A DNA stretch of 64,000 nt from Pseudonocardiales bacterium (GCA_019247305.1 JAFAPC010000170.1:19134-83133), one strand, 5' to 3'; shown: positions 45,260 through 58,415, counted from the first letter of the stretch. Numbers and translations are program-made. Notes: generated from the sequence alone by a model not told the origin.

Positions 45260-48200
45260 GTGGCAGGCAAGGCCCGCGTGCATGAGCTCGCAAAAGAGCT
45301 CGGTGTCACCAGTAAAGACGTCCTCAAGAAACTCGCTGATCTCGGTGAGTATGTGAAGTCCGCCTCCTCAACGGTGGAGGCACCAGTTGCCCGCAAGCTT
45401 CGTGACTCGTTTCCCTCAGGTGCAGGCAAGTCTGACGCCAACAACGCATCGGTGCGCGGCCACGTGAGCAGCGGTGGCTCCAGTGGGAGTGCCCCCACCT
45501 CCACCGCTGGTCCGGCTCCGACAACCACGGGGGCGCCGTCCTCCCCTACGGGGACTCCGACAACCACGGGGGCAAAGCCGGGCTCGCTGCCCTCGCCCAC
45601 CCGCCGCGGGGAACCCGCACCGGGTGGCGCCGTGCCAGGAGCCGTGCCGCCGCCAGGAGCCGTGCCGCCGCCAGGAGTCTCCCCGCTGGGGGTCCCGCAG
45701 CGCCTGACACCAGGGCCGCGCCCAGCAGCTCCGGCTCGTCGGGTCGTCGGTGAGCCCCCACCTGCCGGTGAGCGCCCGGCCGCGGTCACCAGCCCGGTGC
45801 TCCCCACCCCAGCCGCGACGGAGCGTCGGGGCAGTCCCCAACCTCCGCCAGCCGCTCGGCACCCGGGCCCACGGCGTGAGGATGGCGGCGCTCTCGCTGC
45901 TCCCGACGCTGCCCCCGGCCCGGCCCGCCCCCGGTCGCCGAAGCCGGGTCCACGGTCGCCCCGCGTGGGCAACAACCCCTTCGGGGTCGGTGGTTCCGCG
46001 CCCCCGCGTTCCTCAGGGCCGCGCCCCGGCCCGGCGGCGAGTCCGGCTGGGCCGGGCAACACGGCGCCCCGTCCGGGCGCAGGCAACCGCCCGAGCGCTG
46101 GCCGCAGCGGCCCACCCGGCAGCGCTGGACCGCGGCCGAATCCCGGCATGATGCCGCCGCGGCCGCCCAGCCAGGGGGCCGGGCCGGGCCGTCCGGGCCG
46201 CCCCGGTGAGGGTGCACGCGGCGGAGCTGCCGGTCCCGGTGGTGGTCGCGGTGGACCTGGTGGCCGTGGTGGTGGTGGTTTCCGCGGTGGTGGCGGGGCT
46301 GCTGCTGGTCCCGGGGGTGCGGTCGCTCCCGCTGGTGGTGGTGGCGGCTTCCGGGGAGGGCCAGCGCGGCCCGGCAGTGGCAGTCGGGGCCGTGGCGGGG
46401 CCGCGGCCGGTGCCTTCGGCCGGCCTGGCGGTCCCGCGCGCAAGGGTCGCAAATCCAAGCGGCAGAAGCGCCAGGAGTTCGACAACATGCAGGCGCCGTC
46501 GGTAGGTGGCGTCCGGCTGCCGCGCGGCACAGGCGAGATCGTGCGGTTGCGCCGTGGCTCCTCGCTCACCGACTTTGCCGAGAAGATCGACGCCAACCCG
46601 GCTGCGTTGGTGCAGGCGTTGTTCCATCTCGGTGAGATGGTGACGGCAACCCAGTCCGTCTCGGACGACGTGCTGGAGCTGCTCGGTCAGGAGATGAACT
46701 ACAAGGTCCAGGTCGTCAGCCCCGAAGACGAAGATCGCGAGCTGCTGGAGTCCTTCGACTTGTCCTACGGCGAGGATTCCGGTGGCGAGGAGAACCTCGC
46801 GTCCCGGCCGCCGGTGGTCACTGTGATGGGTCACGTCGACCACGGCAAGACCCGCCTGCTGGACACCATCCGCCAGGCCAACGTGATGGGCGGTGAGGCC
46901 GGTGGGATCACCCAGCACATCGGCGCTTACCAGGTCACCACCGAGCTGGACGGGGTGCAGCGGTTGATCACCTTCATCGACACCCCGGGCCATGAGGCGT
47001 TCACCGCCATGCGGGCCCGCGGTGCCCGCTCCACCGACATCGCGGTGCTGGTGGTGGCCGCCGACGACGGCGTCATGCCGCAGACGGTGGAGGCGATCAA
47101 TCACGCGAAGGCTGCGAGGGTGCCGGTCGTGGTCGCGGTGAACAAGATCGACAAGGTGGACGCGGACCCGGTTCGGATCCGTGGCCAGCTCACCGAGTAC
47201 GGGCTGGTGCCCGAGGAGTACGGCGGCGACACCATGTTCGTCGATGTCTCCGCTAAGGACAATATCAACATCGACTCGCTCCTGGAGGCGATCCTGCTCA
47301 CCGCGGATGCCTCGTTGGACCTGCGGGCCAACCCGGAGATGGAGGCCCAGGGGGTAGCGATCGAGGCGCATCTGGACCGCGGTCGCGGGCCGGTGGCCAC
47401 CGTGCTGGTGCAGCGGGGCACGCTGCACATCGGCGACTCAGTGGTTGCCGGTGATGCCTACGGCCGGGTCCGCAGGATGGTGGATGAGCATGGCGATGAC
47501 GTCATCGAAGCGCTGCCCTCGCGCCCGGTGCAGGTTATCGGGTTCACCTCGGTACCGGGTGCCGGCGATAACTTCCTCGTCGTCGACGAGGACCGCATCG
47601 CCCGCCAGATCGCCGATCGTCGGCGTACCCGGGAGCGCAACGCTGACCTCGCTTCCCGCCGCCGCCGGGTCAGCCTTGAGGACCTGGACCAGGCCCTCAA
47701 GGAGACCAGCGAACTCAACTTGATCCTCAAGGGCGATAATTCCGGCACCGTGGAGGCGCTGGAGGACGCCCTGCTGAAGATCGACGTTGGTGACGAGGTC
47801 GCGCTGCGGGTGATCTCCCGGGGTGTCGGTGGCATCACCGAGAGTGACATCAACCTCGCCATCGCGGACAACACCATCGTGCTCGGGTTTAACGTCCGGT
47901 CCGATGGAAAGGCCACCGCACTGGCCAACCGCGAGGGTGTGGAGATCCGCTATTACTCGGTGATCTATCAGGCGATCGACGATATTGAGCAGGCCCTCAA
48001 GGGCATGCTCAAGCCGGAATACGAGGAGGTGACCCTCGGCCGTGCCGAGGTCCGCGAGGTGTTCCGGTCCTCCAAGATTGGCACCATCGCCGGCTGCATG
48101 GTCACCTCAGGGGAGATCCGGCGCAATGCCAAGGCCCGGCTGCTTCGGGACAACGTGGTGGTCCGCGAGGACGTCACCATCTCGTCGCTGCGCCGGTTCA

Positions 48201-48322
48201 AGGATGATGCATCGTCGGTCCGGGAAGGCTTTGAGTGCGGCCTCACGCTCTCGTCCTACCATGACTTCCGGCTCGGCGACGAGATCGAGACCTACGAGCT
48301 GCGCGAGAAGCCTCGCACCTAA
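45260..48322 (+). CDS. infB: Translation initiation factor IF-2
   Basis: IF-2 brings fMet-tRNA to the 30S subunit in a GTP-dependent step. After an N-terminal IF2_N domain ([20 protein letters not shown]) comes a 350-residue Pro/Gly/Ala/Arg-rich low-complexity stretch, then the G domain with [16 protein letters not shown] and NKIDK, and the C-terminal beta-barrel and C2 domains ([15 protein letters not shown]). The GTG at 45260 has GAGGAGAG upstream; total 1020 aa. The long minus-strand ORF opposite it is a GC shadow. The low-complexity linker is typical of actinobacteria. Confidence 0.97.
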   Translation: MAGKARVHELAKELGVTSKDVLKKLADLGEYVKSASSTVEAPVARKLRDSFPSGAGKSDANNASVRGHVSSGGSSGSAPTSTAGPAPTTTGAPSSPTGTPTTTGAKPGSLPSPTRRGEPAPGGAVPGAVPPPGAVPPPGVSPLGVPQRLTPGPRPAAPARRVVGEPPPAGERPAAVTSPVLPTPAATERRGSPQPPPAARHPGPRREDGGALAAPDAAPGPARPRSPKPGPRSPRVGNNPFGVGGSAPPRSSGPRPGPAASPAGPGNTAPRPGAGNRPSAGRSGPPGSAGPRPNPGMMPPRPPSQGAGPGRPGRPGEGARGGAAGPGGGRGGPGGRGGGGFRGGGGAAAGPGGAVAPAGGGGGFRGGPARPGSGSRGRGGAAAGAFGRPGGPARKGRKSKRQKRQEFDNMQAPSVGGVRLPRGTGEIVRLRRGSSLTDFAEKIDANPAALVQALFHLGEMVTATQSVSDDVLELLGQEMNYKVQVVSPEDEDRELLESFDLSYGEDSGGEENLASRPPVVTVMGHVDHGKTRLLDTIRQANVMGGEAGGITQHIGAYQVTTELDGVQRLITFIDTPGHEAFTAMRARGARSTDIAVLVVAADDGVMPQTVEAINHAKAARVPVVVAVNKIDKVDADPVRIRGQLTEYGLVPEEYGGDTMFVDVSAKDNINIDSLLEAILLTADASLDLRANPEMEAQGVAIEAHLDRGRGPVATVLVQRGTLHIGDSVVAGDAYGRVRRMVDEHGDDVIEALPSRPVQVIGFTSVPGAGDNFLVVDEDRIARQIADRRRTRERNADLASRRRRVSLEDLDQALKETSELNLILKGDNSGTVEALEDALLKIDVGDEVALRVISRGVGGITESDINLAIADNTIVLGFNVRSDGKATALANREGVEIRYYSVIYQAIDDIEQALKGMLKPEYEEVTLGRAEVREVFRSSKIGTIAGCMVTSGEIRRNAKARLLRDNVVVREDVTISSLRRFKDDASSVREGFECGLTLSSYHDFRLGDEIETYELREKPRT

Positions 48323-48331
48323 CCGTCCCAG

Positions 48332-48384
48332 GGTTGGCGGCTCTTCAAGAGCCGCCAACCCCACGGATGGTGCTCTTGAAGAGC
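48332..48384. terminator. Two hairpins after infB
   Basis: At 48332-48360 a 13-bp perfect stem (ggttggcggctct / agagccgccaacc) with a very short loop. At 48372-48384 a second hairpin, gctcttgaagagc, follows and shares the CTCTT/AAGAG core. They probably attenuate transcription between infB and the DUF503 gene rather than stop it fully. Confidence 0.65.
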
Positions 48385-48406
48385 GACCAACCCCCGGTGG
48401 TGAGTG

Positions 48407-48703
48407 GTGTACGTCGGTGCGGTGGAGCTAGACGTCCTGTTTGGCGACGTTCATTCGCTGAAGCAGAAACGCTCGCTCCTCCGGCCCGTGATCGCGGAGC
48501 TTCGGCGACGTTTCGAGGTCGCGGTGGCCGAGGCTGGGCATGCGGACCTGCACCGCCGGTCGCTGATCGGGGTGGCTGCCGTGGCCACCGATGCCGGCCA
48601 TGTGCGCGATGTGCTGCAGGCGTGTGAGCGGCTGGTGGCCGGGCGACCCGAGCTGGAGCTGCTGACCGCCCGGTACCGGCTGCTAGGCCCGAACGATGAC
48701 TAG
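48407..48703 (+). CDS. DUF503 family protein
   Basis: A 99-aa (or 98-aa) ylxP-like DUF503 protein. [20 protein letters not shown] at the start followed by [20 protein letters not shown] is the family pattern. It is conserved between infB and rbfA in many bacteria, and its function is unknown, although RNA-binding and RbfA-linked roles are suspected from synteny. The GTG at 48407 or 48404 is used. Confidence 0.88.
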   Translation: MYVGAVELDVLFGDVHSLKQKRSLLRPVIAELRRRFEVAVAEAGHADLHRRSLIGVAAVATDAGHVRDVLQACERLVAGRPELELLTARYRLLGPNDD

Positions 48704-48720
48704 CTGAGGAGAACGCTGCG

Positions 48721-49176
48721 ATGGCCGATCACCCGCGGGCCCGCCGGCTCGCCAAACGGATCGCCCAGATCGTCGCGTGGGGACTGGAGCACGAGGTCAA
48801 AGATCCTCGACTGACGATGGTGACGATTACCGACGCGAAGGTCAGTGGGGACCTTCGGGACGCCACGGTCTACTACACGGTGCTTGGAGAGACCGTCGAG
48901 GCGCCGCCGGACACTGCCGGGGCGGCGGCTGCGCTGGCCAGTGCGACCGGTGTGTTGCGGTCCCTGGTGGGCCGGGGAACAGGGGTGCGGTTTACCCCTA
49001 CCTTGACCTTCCGCTGCGACGACCTCCCGGACGGGGCGCGCCGGATCGAGGAGTTGCTGGCCCGGGTGCACGACGCCGACGCCAAGGTCGCCCGCATCGC
49101 GGCGGGCTCCTCGCCCGCCGGTGAGCCGGACCCCTACCGTCCGCCCCGGGACGCGGGCGGGGATATCGGGTCATGA
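48721..49176 (+). CDS. rbfA: 30S ribosome-binding factor RbfA
   Basis: RbfA is a cold-shock 16S rRNA maturation factor with a KH-type fold. [20 protein letters not shown] and ATVYYTVLG mark the fold, and [13 protein letters not shown] (the conserved helix-kink-helix segment) follows. It is 151 aa with a hydrophilic Pro-rich tail. The ATG at 48721 is 17 bp after DUF503. Its stop overlaps the truB start by ATGA. The DHH phosphatase gene (nrnA) often found between rbfA and truB in actinobacteria is not here. Confidence 0.95.
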   Translation: MADHPRARRLAKRIAQIVAWGLEHEVKDPRLTMVTITDAKVSGDLRDATVYYTVLGETVEAPPDTAGAAAALASATGVLRSLVGRGTGVRFTPTLTFRCDDLPDGARRIEELLARVHDADAKVARIAAGSSPAGEPDPYRPPRDAGGDIGS

Positions 49177-50066
49177 GTTCTGCGCTGGCGCTCGGCGGTG
49201 TGGTGGTGGTGGATAAGCCGGCTGGGATGACCTCGCACGACGTGATCGCCCGGCTGCGCCGGCTGCTGCGCATCCGCCGGATCGGGCACGCCGGTACCTT
49301 GGATCCGATGGCCACCGGCGTGCTCGTCTGTGGCGTCCAGCGCGCCACCAAGCTGCTCGGCCATCTCCCGTTGGAGCCCAAGGTCTACCGGGGCACGGTC
49401 CGGCTCGGCGTATCTACCAGCACTGACGATGCCCAAGGCGCGTGCATCGGCGGCGCTGACGCCTCCGCGCTGGAGGAGCGGGACATCCTCGCGGCCATCG
49501 CGGGGCTGCGCGGCGCCCTTGAGCAGACGCCCAGTGCGGTGAGCGCGGTGAAGATCGGTGGTCGGCGGGCTTACGCGCTGGCTCGCGCCGGTGAGCAGGT
49601 GCTGTTGGCCGCTCGTCCGGTGTTCGTGTCCCGGTTCGAGCTGCTCGCGCTGCGCTGCGCCGACGCCGTGACCGATCTTGACGTGCTGGTGGAGTGCAGC
49701 GGCGGAACCTACGTCCGAGCGCTGGCTAGGGATCTCGGCGCGGCGCTGGGGGTCGGGGGACACCTCACCGCGCTGCGCCGCACCCGGGTGGGTCCCTTTG
49801 GGCTTGCGGCTGCCCGTACCCTAGAGGAGCTGGAGAGTGCCCCGAGGTTCTGCGCTGAGCTGGACGAGGTGGTGGCCGCCGTATTCGGCCACCGCGCCGT
49901 GGACTCCCAGCAGGTCCGGGTCCTGGCACATGGCGGATCGTTACCGGCGGTGGGGTTGACTGGTACGCACGCCGCGATCGATGGGCAGGGACACGCCATC
50001 GCGTTGCTCACCGAGCGTGACGGGCAGGCTCGTCCGGTCCTGGTGCTGCGCCCGGCGGGCGGCTGA
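49173..50066 (+). CDS. truB: tRNA pseudouridine(55) synthase TruB
   Basis: TruB converts U55 of tRNAs to pseudouridine. The catalytic aspartate is in [37 protein letters not shown] (N-terminal motif) and [19 protein letters not shown] are also present. At 297 aa with a C-terminal PUA-like half it is the usual bacterial form. It is coupled to rbfA and lies about 35 bp from ribF. Confidence 0.96.
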   Translation: MSSALALGGVVVVDKPAGMTSHDVIARLRRLLRIRRIGHAGTLDPMATGVLVCGVQRATKLLGHLPLEPKVYRGTVRLGVSTSTDDAQGACIGGADASALEERDILAAIAGLRGALEQTPSAVSAVKIGGRRAYALARAGEQVLLAARPVFVSRFELLALRCADAVTDLDVLVECSGGTYVRALARDLGAALGVGGHLTALRRTRVGPFGLAAARTLEELESAPRFCAELDEVVAAVFGHRAVDSQQVRVLAHGGSLPAVGLTGTHAAIDGQGHAIALLTERDGQARPVLVLRPAGG

Positions 50067-50102
50067 GGTTCGCCGCCGGTAGTCCCGATAACCTCAGTCC
50101 TT

Positions 50103-51035
50103 GTGCAGCGCTGGCGTGGGATCGAGGCCATCCCGAATGGATGGGGCCGCAGCGTGGTCACCATCGGTGTGTTCGACGGGATGCACCGTGGTCACGTCCA
50201 GCTGGTGGAGCAGGCGGTGCGGCGCGCCCGGGAGATGGGCGTTCCGGGAGTGCTGATGACCTTTGACCCGCACCCCTCGGAGGTGGTCCGCCCGGGCAGC
50301 CACCCGGCCCAGCTCACGACCCTGCGCCGCCGGGCCGAGCTGGTCGAACAGCTCGGGGTGGAGGTGTTTTTGGTCCTGCCGTTCACCCTTGAGCTGTCCC
50401 GGATGCCGGCTGCTGAGTTCGTCCATACGGTGCTCGTCGAGCGCCTGCACGTGGCGGAGGTGGTGGTGGGGGACAACTTCACCTTCGGGCATAAAGCGGC
50501 CGGAAATATCGAGCTGCTCCGAGCCCTGGGCCGGCGGTTCGGTTTTACCGCCGAGGGTGTGGGGCTGCTGTCCCGTGGTGAGCTGACGTTCTCCTCCACC
50601 TACATCCGCTCCTGCATCGACGCCGGTGACGTGGCGGCCGCCGCCATCGCGTTGGGTCGCCCGCATCGGGTGGAGGGGATCGTGGTCCGCGGCGATCAGC
50701 GGGGCCGCAGCTTGGGATACCCGACGGCGAACCTGTCCACCTCGCGGTATGCCGCGATCCCCGCCGACGGTGTGTACGCGTGCCGTTTCGTGCACCGTCA
50801 CCGGGACCTGGCGGCGGCGGTCTCGGTTGGCACCAACCCGACATTCTCCGGACGGGAACGCCGGGTGGAGGCATTCGTGCTGGATCTAGACGAGGACTTC
50901 TACGGCGAGCGGGTCGCGCTGGACTTCGTCGAGCGACTGCGCGGCATGTGCCGCTTCGACACTCCTGAGCAGCTCGTGGCCCAGATCGACGAGGACGTGG
51001 CGCGTACCCGCACGGTGTTCGACCGGACCACGTGA
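50103..51035 (+). CDS. ribF: Bifunctional riboflavin kinase/FAD synthetase
   Basis: RibF phosphorylates riboflavin to FMN and adenylates it to FAD. The N-terminal nucleotidyl-transferase part has GVFDGMHRGHVQLVEQA, with the H-x-G-H motif, and VGDNFTFGHKAAGN. The C-terminal flavokinase part starts VVRGDQRGRSLGYPTANLST and contains FVLDLDEDFYGERV. It is 310 aa, the normal size, starting at GTG. It sits between truB and rpsO, as is usual in actinobacteria. Confidence 0.96.
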   Translation: MQRWRGIEAIPNGWGRSVVTIGVFDGMHRGHVQLVEQAVRRAREMGVPGVLMTFDPHPSEVVRPGSHPAQLTTLRRRAELVEQLGVEVFLVLPFTLELSRMPAAEFVHTVLVERLHVAEVVVGDNFTFGHKAAGNIELLRALGRRFGFTAEGVGLLSRGELTFSSTYIRSCIDAGDVAAAAIALGRPHRVEGIVVRGDQRGRSLGYPTANLSTSRYAAIPADGVYACRFVHRHRDLAAAVSVGTNPTFSGRERRVEAFVLDLDEDFYGERVALDFVERLRGMCRFDTPEQLVAQIDEDVARTRTVFDRTT

Positions 51036-51130
51036 GAGATCACCGTTCGCTGGTGCCAGCGGTGGTTGTTCCTGGGTTCGGGCCTGGTGTCCTGGCAGGA
51101 TGCCAGTACGGGGCACGGAAGGGGAGTCCT

Positions 51131-51745
51131 GTGGACGAGCAGCTTGTCGTCGAGCGCAACGTTGCCCTGCAGCGGGAGTGGTACGGGGAGCCCCTTGGCG
51201 ATCGGGTGCGCCGACTCGTGGTCGCCTTCGATGTCTCCCAGGCACAGTTGGCCGAGGTTCTCGGGTTGAGCGCGCCGATGCTCAGCCAGCTGATGAGCGG
51301 GCGCCGAGCGAAGATCGGCAATCCCGCGGTGCTGGCTCGAATGGTGATGCTGGAGCGCCGAGTGCTCACCCCTGAGGTCGCCTCCGGTGATCCAGCCGCG
51401 ATTCGCGCCGCCCTGGAGCAGGTCCGCGACTCCCGGCCCACCCTCAGCCGGCCCACCGGCAGCTGGGAAACCTTGCCGGTCGAGGAGCAAGGTGACGAGG
51501 TGCTTGTCCCGGCGTTGCGGGCGTTGGCCCCTCCAGCTGAGCTGGCTGCCGCGGCCCGTCTGCTGCGGGAGAGGTTCCCGTTGCTCTCCGAGTTGCTTCG
51601 GCGTGCCGCTGGCCCCGACCACGACAGCGGTCCGGAGATCGACCTGGGATCGGCCAGGACGCCGAGTAGACCCGGCAGCGGAACCGGATGTGACCCCGGA
51701 CGCGACCCCAGCCGATCGAGGGCGGTCCCGGACACCGATGAGTGA
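51131..51745 (+). CDS. HTH DNA-binding protein
   Basis: A 204-aa protein with a helix-turn-helix of Cro/C1 type (about residues 25-60; FDVSQAQLAEVLGLSAPMLS), followed by a Pro- and Ala-rich helical region and a disordered Ser/Pro/Arg-rich tail. The GTG at 51131 has AAGGGGAG upstream; the frame is open from 51032. The gene is conserved between ribF and rpsO in many actinomycetes, but its target is not known to me. Confidence 0.8.
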   Translation: MDEQLVVERNVALQREWYGEPLGDRVRRLVVAFDVSQAQLAEVLGLSAPMLSQLMSGRRAKIGNPAVLARMVMLERRVLTPEVASGDPAAIRAALEQVRDSRPTLSRPTGSWETLPVEEQGDEVLVPALRALAPPAELAAAARLLRERFPLLSELLRRAAGPDHDSGPEIDLGSARTPSRPGSGTGCDPGRDPSRSRAVPDTDE

Positions 51746-51858
51746 GCTGGTAATGTCCCGCAAAGTTTGACTGCGGTCCGTGGCGGGCAACGTGAGCCAA
51801 CAGCAGGCGCAGAATCCTGCGGCCCGCACGGTAGGAGACGACAGGAGAAGATTGACCC

Positions 51859-52128
51859 GTGGCGCTGTCCACCGTACAGAAAAGTGAGATCCTAGCCGAG
51901 TATGGGCTGCGTGAGGGAGACACCGGATCCCCGGAGGCGCAAGTGGCCCTGCTGACCAAGCGGATCATGGGTCTTACCGAGCACCTCAAGCAGCACAAGC
52001 ACGACCACCACTCCCGGCGTGGCCTGCTCCTCATGGTCGGCCGCCGCCGCAACTTGTTGAACTACCTCGCCAAGGTGGACATCGCGCGTTATCGATCCCT
52101 GATCGAGCGCCTCGGCTTGCGCCGCTGA
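51859..52128 (+). CDS. rpsO: 30S ribosomal protein S15
   Basis: Ribosomal protein uS15, which binds the central domain of 16S rRNA. The pattern [40 protein letters not shown] and [20 protein letters not shown] is unambiguous at 89 aa. The GTG at 51859 is used; AGGAGAAGAT lies upstream. It precedes pnp, the classical order; in many bacteria this pair is controlled together. Confidence 0.98.
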   Translation: MALSTVQKSEILAEYGLREGDTGSPEAQVALLTKRIMGLTEHLKQHKHDHHSRRGLLLMVGRRRNLLNYLAKVDIARYRSLIERLGLRR

Positions 52129-52329
52129 CCCCGAGCACCGATCTACAATCACACATCGCTTCACGAGCCGCCTCGTCACCGTCGTCGGGACCGTCGTCCG
52201 CCGGTCCTCGGTAGTGGTTCCCGAGAGCAGGTCGCCTGTTCCGGGGGCTTCGATCGAAGACCGGCCTGTCGTCCTCGTTTCCGCGCCGGGGGTGCCATCA
52301 CCTGGCCCGTGTCGCGAGGAGGAGAAGAA
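52129..52329 (+). other. rpsO-pnp intergenic leader
   Basis: A 200-bp leader with several short GC stems and a Shine-Dalgarno GAGGAGGAG immediately before the TTG start. PNPase autoregulates through its leader RNA in E. coli; whether a comparable structure exists here cannot be read with confidence. Confidence 0.4.
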
Positions 52330-54611
52330 TTGACCGACGTTACGACAAGCACCTCGCCTCAGACGGTGCATGAGATCCATGAGACGATCGCGGTACTGGA
52401 CAACGGCGTCTTCGGTACTCGCACGGTTCGATTCGAGACTGGCCGGCTGGCTCGGCAGGCTGCGGGAGCTGTTGTCGCCTACCTCGACGACGACACGATG
52501 CTGCTGTCTGCCACCACGGCCGCCAAAGCGCCCAAGGAGCAGTTCGACTTCTTCCCGCTCACCGTCGACGTCGAGGAGCGGATGTACGCCGCCGGGCGCA
52601 TTCCCGGCTCCTTCTTCCGCCGGGAAGGCCGGCCGTCCACGGACGCGATTCTCACCTGCCGGCTGATCGATCGACCGCTGCGGCCCTGCTTCGTGGACGG
52701 GCTGCGCAATGAGGTTCAGGTCGTCGTCACCGTGCTCAGCCTCAACCCGGCGGACCCCTACGATGTGCTCGCGATCAATGCTGCGTCGGCGTCCACCCAG
52801 CTGTCCGGCCTGCCGTTCTCCGGCCCGGTCGGGGCTACCCGGGTGGCCTTGGTCAGCCATGAGGGCACCAGCCAGTGGGTCGCCTTCCCGACCTATGAGC
52901 AGATCAACCGTGCGGTCTTCGACATGGTCGTGGCCGGTCGGGTGGTCGGTGAGGGCCCCAGCAGCGACGTGGCAATCATGATGGTCGAAGCCGAGGCCAC
53001 CGAGGCCGCCTTGGAGCTGATCGCCGGTGGCGCCCAGGCTCCGACCGAGGAGGTGGTGGCCGAGGGCCTAGAGGCCGCCAAGCCGTTCATCCGTACCCTG
53101 TGCCAGGCCCAGCAGGAGCTGGCGGTGGCCGCCGGTAGCCCGGCGGTGGAGTTCCCCACGTTCCCCGCCTACCAGCCCGAGGTCCTGGAGGCTGTCCGGG
53201 CAGCGGTGGCCGACGAGCTGGCGCAGGTCTTGGCTATCGCCGGCAAGCAGGAACGGGAGAACCAGCTTGAGGAGCTCAAGGCCGGCGCTGCGCAGCGGTT
53301 GGCGGAGCGCTTCGAGGGCCGGGAGAGCGAGATCGGCGCCGCGTTCCGAGCCGTGACCAAGTCACTGGTACGCCAGCGCATCCTGCGTGAGCGAGTGCGC
53401 ATCGACGGCCGCGGTCTCACCGATATTCGCCCGCTCTCGGCCGAGGTCGATATGATTCCCCGGGCCCACGGCTCGGCGCTGTTCGAGCGCGGCGAAACTC
53501 AGATCCTCGGCGTCACCACGCTGAATATGCTGCGCATGGAGCAGCAGATCGATTCGCTGGGCCCCGAGACCACCAAGCGCTACCTGCACCACTACAATTT
53601 CCCGCCGTTCTCCACCGGTGAGACCGGCCGGGTGGGCTCGCCCAAGCGGCGCGAGGTCGGTCACGGCGCGCTGGCTGAGCGGGCGCTGGTCCCGGTGCTG
53701 CCCGGTCGTGAGGAGTTCCCTTACACGATTCGCCAGGTATCCGAGGCGCTGGGTTCCAACGGATCTACCTCCATGGGTTCGGTCTGCGCGTCCACGATAT
53801 CCATGCTCAACGCGGGGGTGCCGCTCAAGGCTCCAGTGGCGGGTATCGCGATGGGTCTGGTGTCCGGTGAGGTCGATGGCCAGGACACGTTTGTCGCGCT
53901 CACCGACATTCTGGGCGCCGAGGATGCTTTTGGCGATATGGATTTCAAGGTCGCCGGCACCAGCACGTTCGTGACCGCATTGCAGCTGGACACCAAGCTG
54001 GCCGGGATTCCCTCAGACGTCCTGGCCGGGGCGCTCGCCCAAGCCCGAGATGCTCGACTGACCATCCTTGAGGTGATGGCGCAGGCCATTGACGAGCCGG
54101 ATGAGATGAGCCCGTACGCCCCGCGCGTCACCACGATCAAGATTCCGGTCGACAAGATTGGTGAGGTGATCGGACCGAAAGGCAAGATGATCAATTCGAT
54201 CACCGACGAGACCGGCGCGGACATCTCTATCGAGGATGACGGAACAATCTACGTCGGTGCCAGCGACGGCCCGTCCGCTGAGGCCGCCATCGGCCGGATT
54301 AACGCCATTGCCAACCCGCAGCTGCCTAAGGTCGGGGAGCGGTTCCTCGGCACTGTGGTGAAAACTGCGGCTTTTGGTGCCTTTGTCTCGCTCATACCCG
54401 GTAAGGATGGTCTGGTGCACATCTCCAAGCTGGGTAACGGCAAGCGCATCGGCAAGGTCGAAGACGTGGTGAAGGTCGGCGACAAGTTGCGCGTCGAGGT
54501 GGCCGACATCGACAGCCGCGGCAAGATCAGTTTGGTGCCGGTCAGCGAGCCCACCATCACTGATGTCTCTGGCGCCGCTGCCACGGACACCGCTGAGGTC
54601 CCGGCCGGCAC

Positions 54612-54615
<4 letters not shown>
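52330..54615 (+). CDS. pnp: Polyribonucleotide nucleotidyltransferase (PNPase)
   Basis: PNPase is a phosphorolytic 3'-5' exoribonuclease and part of the RNA degradation machinery. Two RNase PH-like halves flank a helical domain; the second half contains [20 protein letters not shown] and [23 protein letters not shown] domain ([20 protein letters not shown]) and an S1 domain ([20 protein letters not shown]) end the protein. TTG at 52330 is preferred because GAGGAGGAG lies just upstream; this gives 761 aa. Its last codons overlap the next gene (GTGA). Confidence 0.97.
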
Positions 54616-56800
<2,185 letters not shown>

Positions 56801-57113
56801 CCCGCCGCGCCGAGGGCCCTTCGGACGGGATTCCCGGGCACCCGACTGAGCGGGAAGGCACCGTCAGCATTCTGCTGTCGCCGAGTTCGACACCAGCGCT
56901 GTCCTCGTTCCCACCCACAGCCCTGCTGTCGAACTCGGCGACAGGACAGCGAGGCACACCCAAGATCAGCCCGGTGGCACCCGAAATTCACCCCGACGGG
57001 CTTACGGTAGTGAACCGCCCACCGCCGGCTGACGGTCTCCGCCGCCCATTTCCGGGGCTGCGCCGCTAGCTCAACCGGGACCCATTGGCTGTCGGGATCA
57101 AGCCGCAGGCCGA
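56801..57113. other. Intergenic region with an 18-bp perfect inverted repeat
   Basis: No gene is seen. Arms ctgtcgccgagttcgaca (56875-56892) and its exact complement (56927-56944) flank a 34-nt spacer containing a secondary ctgtcctcg/ccacag sequence. The core GTCGAACTCGG/CCGAGTTCGAC recalls the GTGAACTCGAC elements at 18.76 and 21.26 kb. It may act as a bidirectional terminator between dapB and the converging gene. Confidence 0.75.
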
Positions 57114-57734
57114 TCACGCCGAGCGCCAGTCCAGCGACGCGGCGATCGCGTCGAACAGCGCCACCATCGCGTTGGCGATCGGGTCCATCGGGGTGCTGAA
57201 AGACAGCAGCAGCATCTCTGTCGTGTTCGGCACCGGCACGTACACCTGTAGGCGGGTGACCGCCAGCCCCCCGCTTGAGTGGCCATCGGCGTCGGTGACC
57301 GGTTCCCGCCGCCGCACCCGCCCGGCCGGCGCCCCCGCCACCTCCAGCACACCCACCTCGTCGCCTGGCCGCTCCGCCATCAGCGCCGCCAGCTCCACGG
57401 CTGGCAGCTCCGTCGCCGCACCGGCCGGCACCACCGTGACCAGGCACGAGGCCGCCACCGGCAAACCGCGCATCAGATCGACATACAGGTACATCTCCAC
57501 CGCGCCGTTCGCCACCGCCCGCTCGACTAGCCGGGTCAGCTCCCCCGCCAGCTCCCGGCGCAGCGTGGCCACCCGATCCCGCGGCAGCGACGCCAACCGG
57601 TGATCGAGCAGCGCCGTGATCGACTGCCCCCGGCGCTCATCCAGCGGAATGTGCCACCACCCTGGCGGCAGCAACAACGACCACCCGACCGGCCCAGCCC
57701 TCCCATCGACCCTGTTGAACGACGGGCTGCTCAC
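57114..57734 (-). CDS. Hypothetical protein of a type VII-linked locus
   Basis: A 206-aa protein with an early WSLLLPPGWWHIPLDERR segment, a charged helical middle and a beta-rich end (VYVPVPNTTEMLLLSFSTPM). It is like conserved hypothetical proteins found near ESX/WXG100-type genes in Pseudonocardiaceae. Its GTG overlaps the stop of the upstream gene (GTGA), so it belongs to the same operon as the candidate immunity gene. No enzymatic motif is seen. Confidence 0.65.
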   Translation of the reverse strand: MSSPSFNRVDGRAGPVGWSLLLPPGWWHIPLDERRGQSITALLDHRLASLPRDRVATLRRELAGELTRLVERAVANGAVEMYLYVDLMRGLPVAASCLVTVVPAGAATELPAVELAALMAERPGDEVGVLEVAGAPAGRVRRREPVTDADGHSSGGLAVTRLQVYVPVPNTTEMLLLSFSTPMDPIANAMVALFDAIAASLDWRSA

Positions 57735-58036
57735 TGGCCATTCCCCTGCCGTTGAATCGATCCCGCCTCCCGGGTAAAGCCCGGCTTGAGCGGCTCGAAC
57801 CCGAGTGCGCCACTCGGCTGCTTGAGCGCCCCATCTCCCACGCCCATCTGCTGCGCCAGCCGCCCAAGCTGTTCGGCAACCTCGCCGGACACCACCGTAG
57901 GACCGACCACATACTTCTCAGCGTTCACCGCTGTTGCCACTTGGCCGTCACACCGCAACAGACCGGTACGCAACGACCCAGGAGTCTCCCACCAACGCAC
58001 CCCCGGACTACCGGGATGCTCATTCGGCGTCGTCAA
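57731..58036 (-). CDS. Small hypothetical protein between immunity gene and 57114 gene
   Basis: A 101-aa protein with PGVRWWETPGSLRTGLLRC near the N-terminus and GEVAEQLGRLAQQMGVGDGA later. TTG at 58036 is chosen because GGAGG lies 5 nt upstream and homology-like composition begins there; ATGs further up overlap the immunity gene. It starts 34 nt after the immunity gene stop and is coupled to the next gene. Function unknown; a chaperone or structural role in the secretion locus is possible. Confidence 0.6.
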   Translation of the reverse strand: MTTPNEHPGSPGVRWWETPGSLRTGLLRCDGQVATAVNAEKYVVGPTVVSGEVAEQLGRLAQQMGVGDGALKQPSGALGFEPLKPGFTREAGSIQRQGNGQ

Positions 58037-58070
58037 GACTTCCTCCAATAACGATAGTTCGGCAATAGTC

Positions 58071-58415
58071 TCAGAAAACCTCCGAATCAACATCATCTGT
58101 GTCAATGGTCTCGGGTGGGATGATTGTATAATTCGGGACGATGATAGCCCGGTCCTCGCGGGGAAGGTCAATAGAAAGAATCGGTACACCTTCAGGTACT
58201 AGACATCGGGACAGGTGAATCCCAAATAGACAGCTATCACACCAGAAAGATGCATATCCTGTTCGTTGACTGTTATCGTTACCAGTGAAGACTAGGCGAA
58301 GAGTGTCCTGGCCGCACCGTGGACATAAAACATGACTCTCAGACGGGAGAGCTTCATAGACCTGTTCGTACGCGTCAAGCCAATCCTTCCAAGAAGCTTT
58401 GTGTATTTCTGCCAC
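58071..58415 (-). CDS. Zinc-ribbon protein, candidate immunity gene of the toxin locus
   Basis: A 114-aa protein with a zinc-ribbon-like CPRCG near residue 32 and CDSC near residue 59, and a hydrophobic beta region. Base composition is clearly lower in GC than the surrounding chromosome, as often seen for toxin-immunity cassettes. It lies directly after the broken toxin gene, the usual position for an immunity gene. It shows no frame damage, unlike the toxin. Immunity function is inferred from position; no named family is recognised. Confidence 0.6.
   Translation of the reverse strand: MAEIHKASWKDWLDAYEQVYEALPSESHVLCPRCGQDTLRLVFTGNDNSQRTGYASFWCDSCLFGIHLSRCLVPEGVPILSIDLPREDRAIIVPNYTIIPPETIDTDDVDSEVF

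Noticed and set aside
45076..46596. 506-aa ORF on the minus strand opposite infB
   Set aside because: It is Pro/Gly/Arg low complexity produced by the GC-rich linker of IF-2; no start site or homology.
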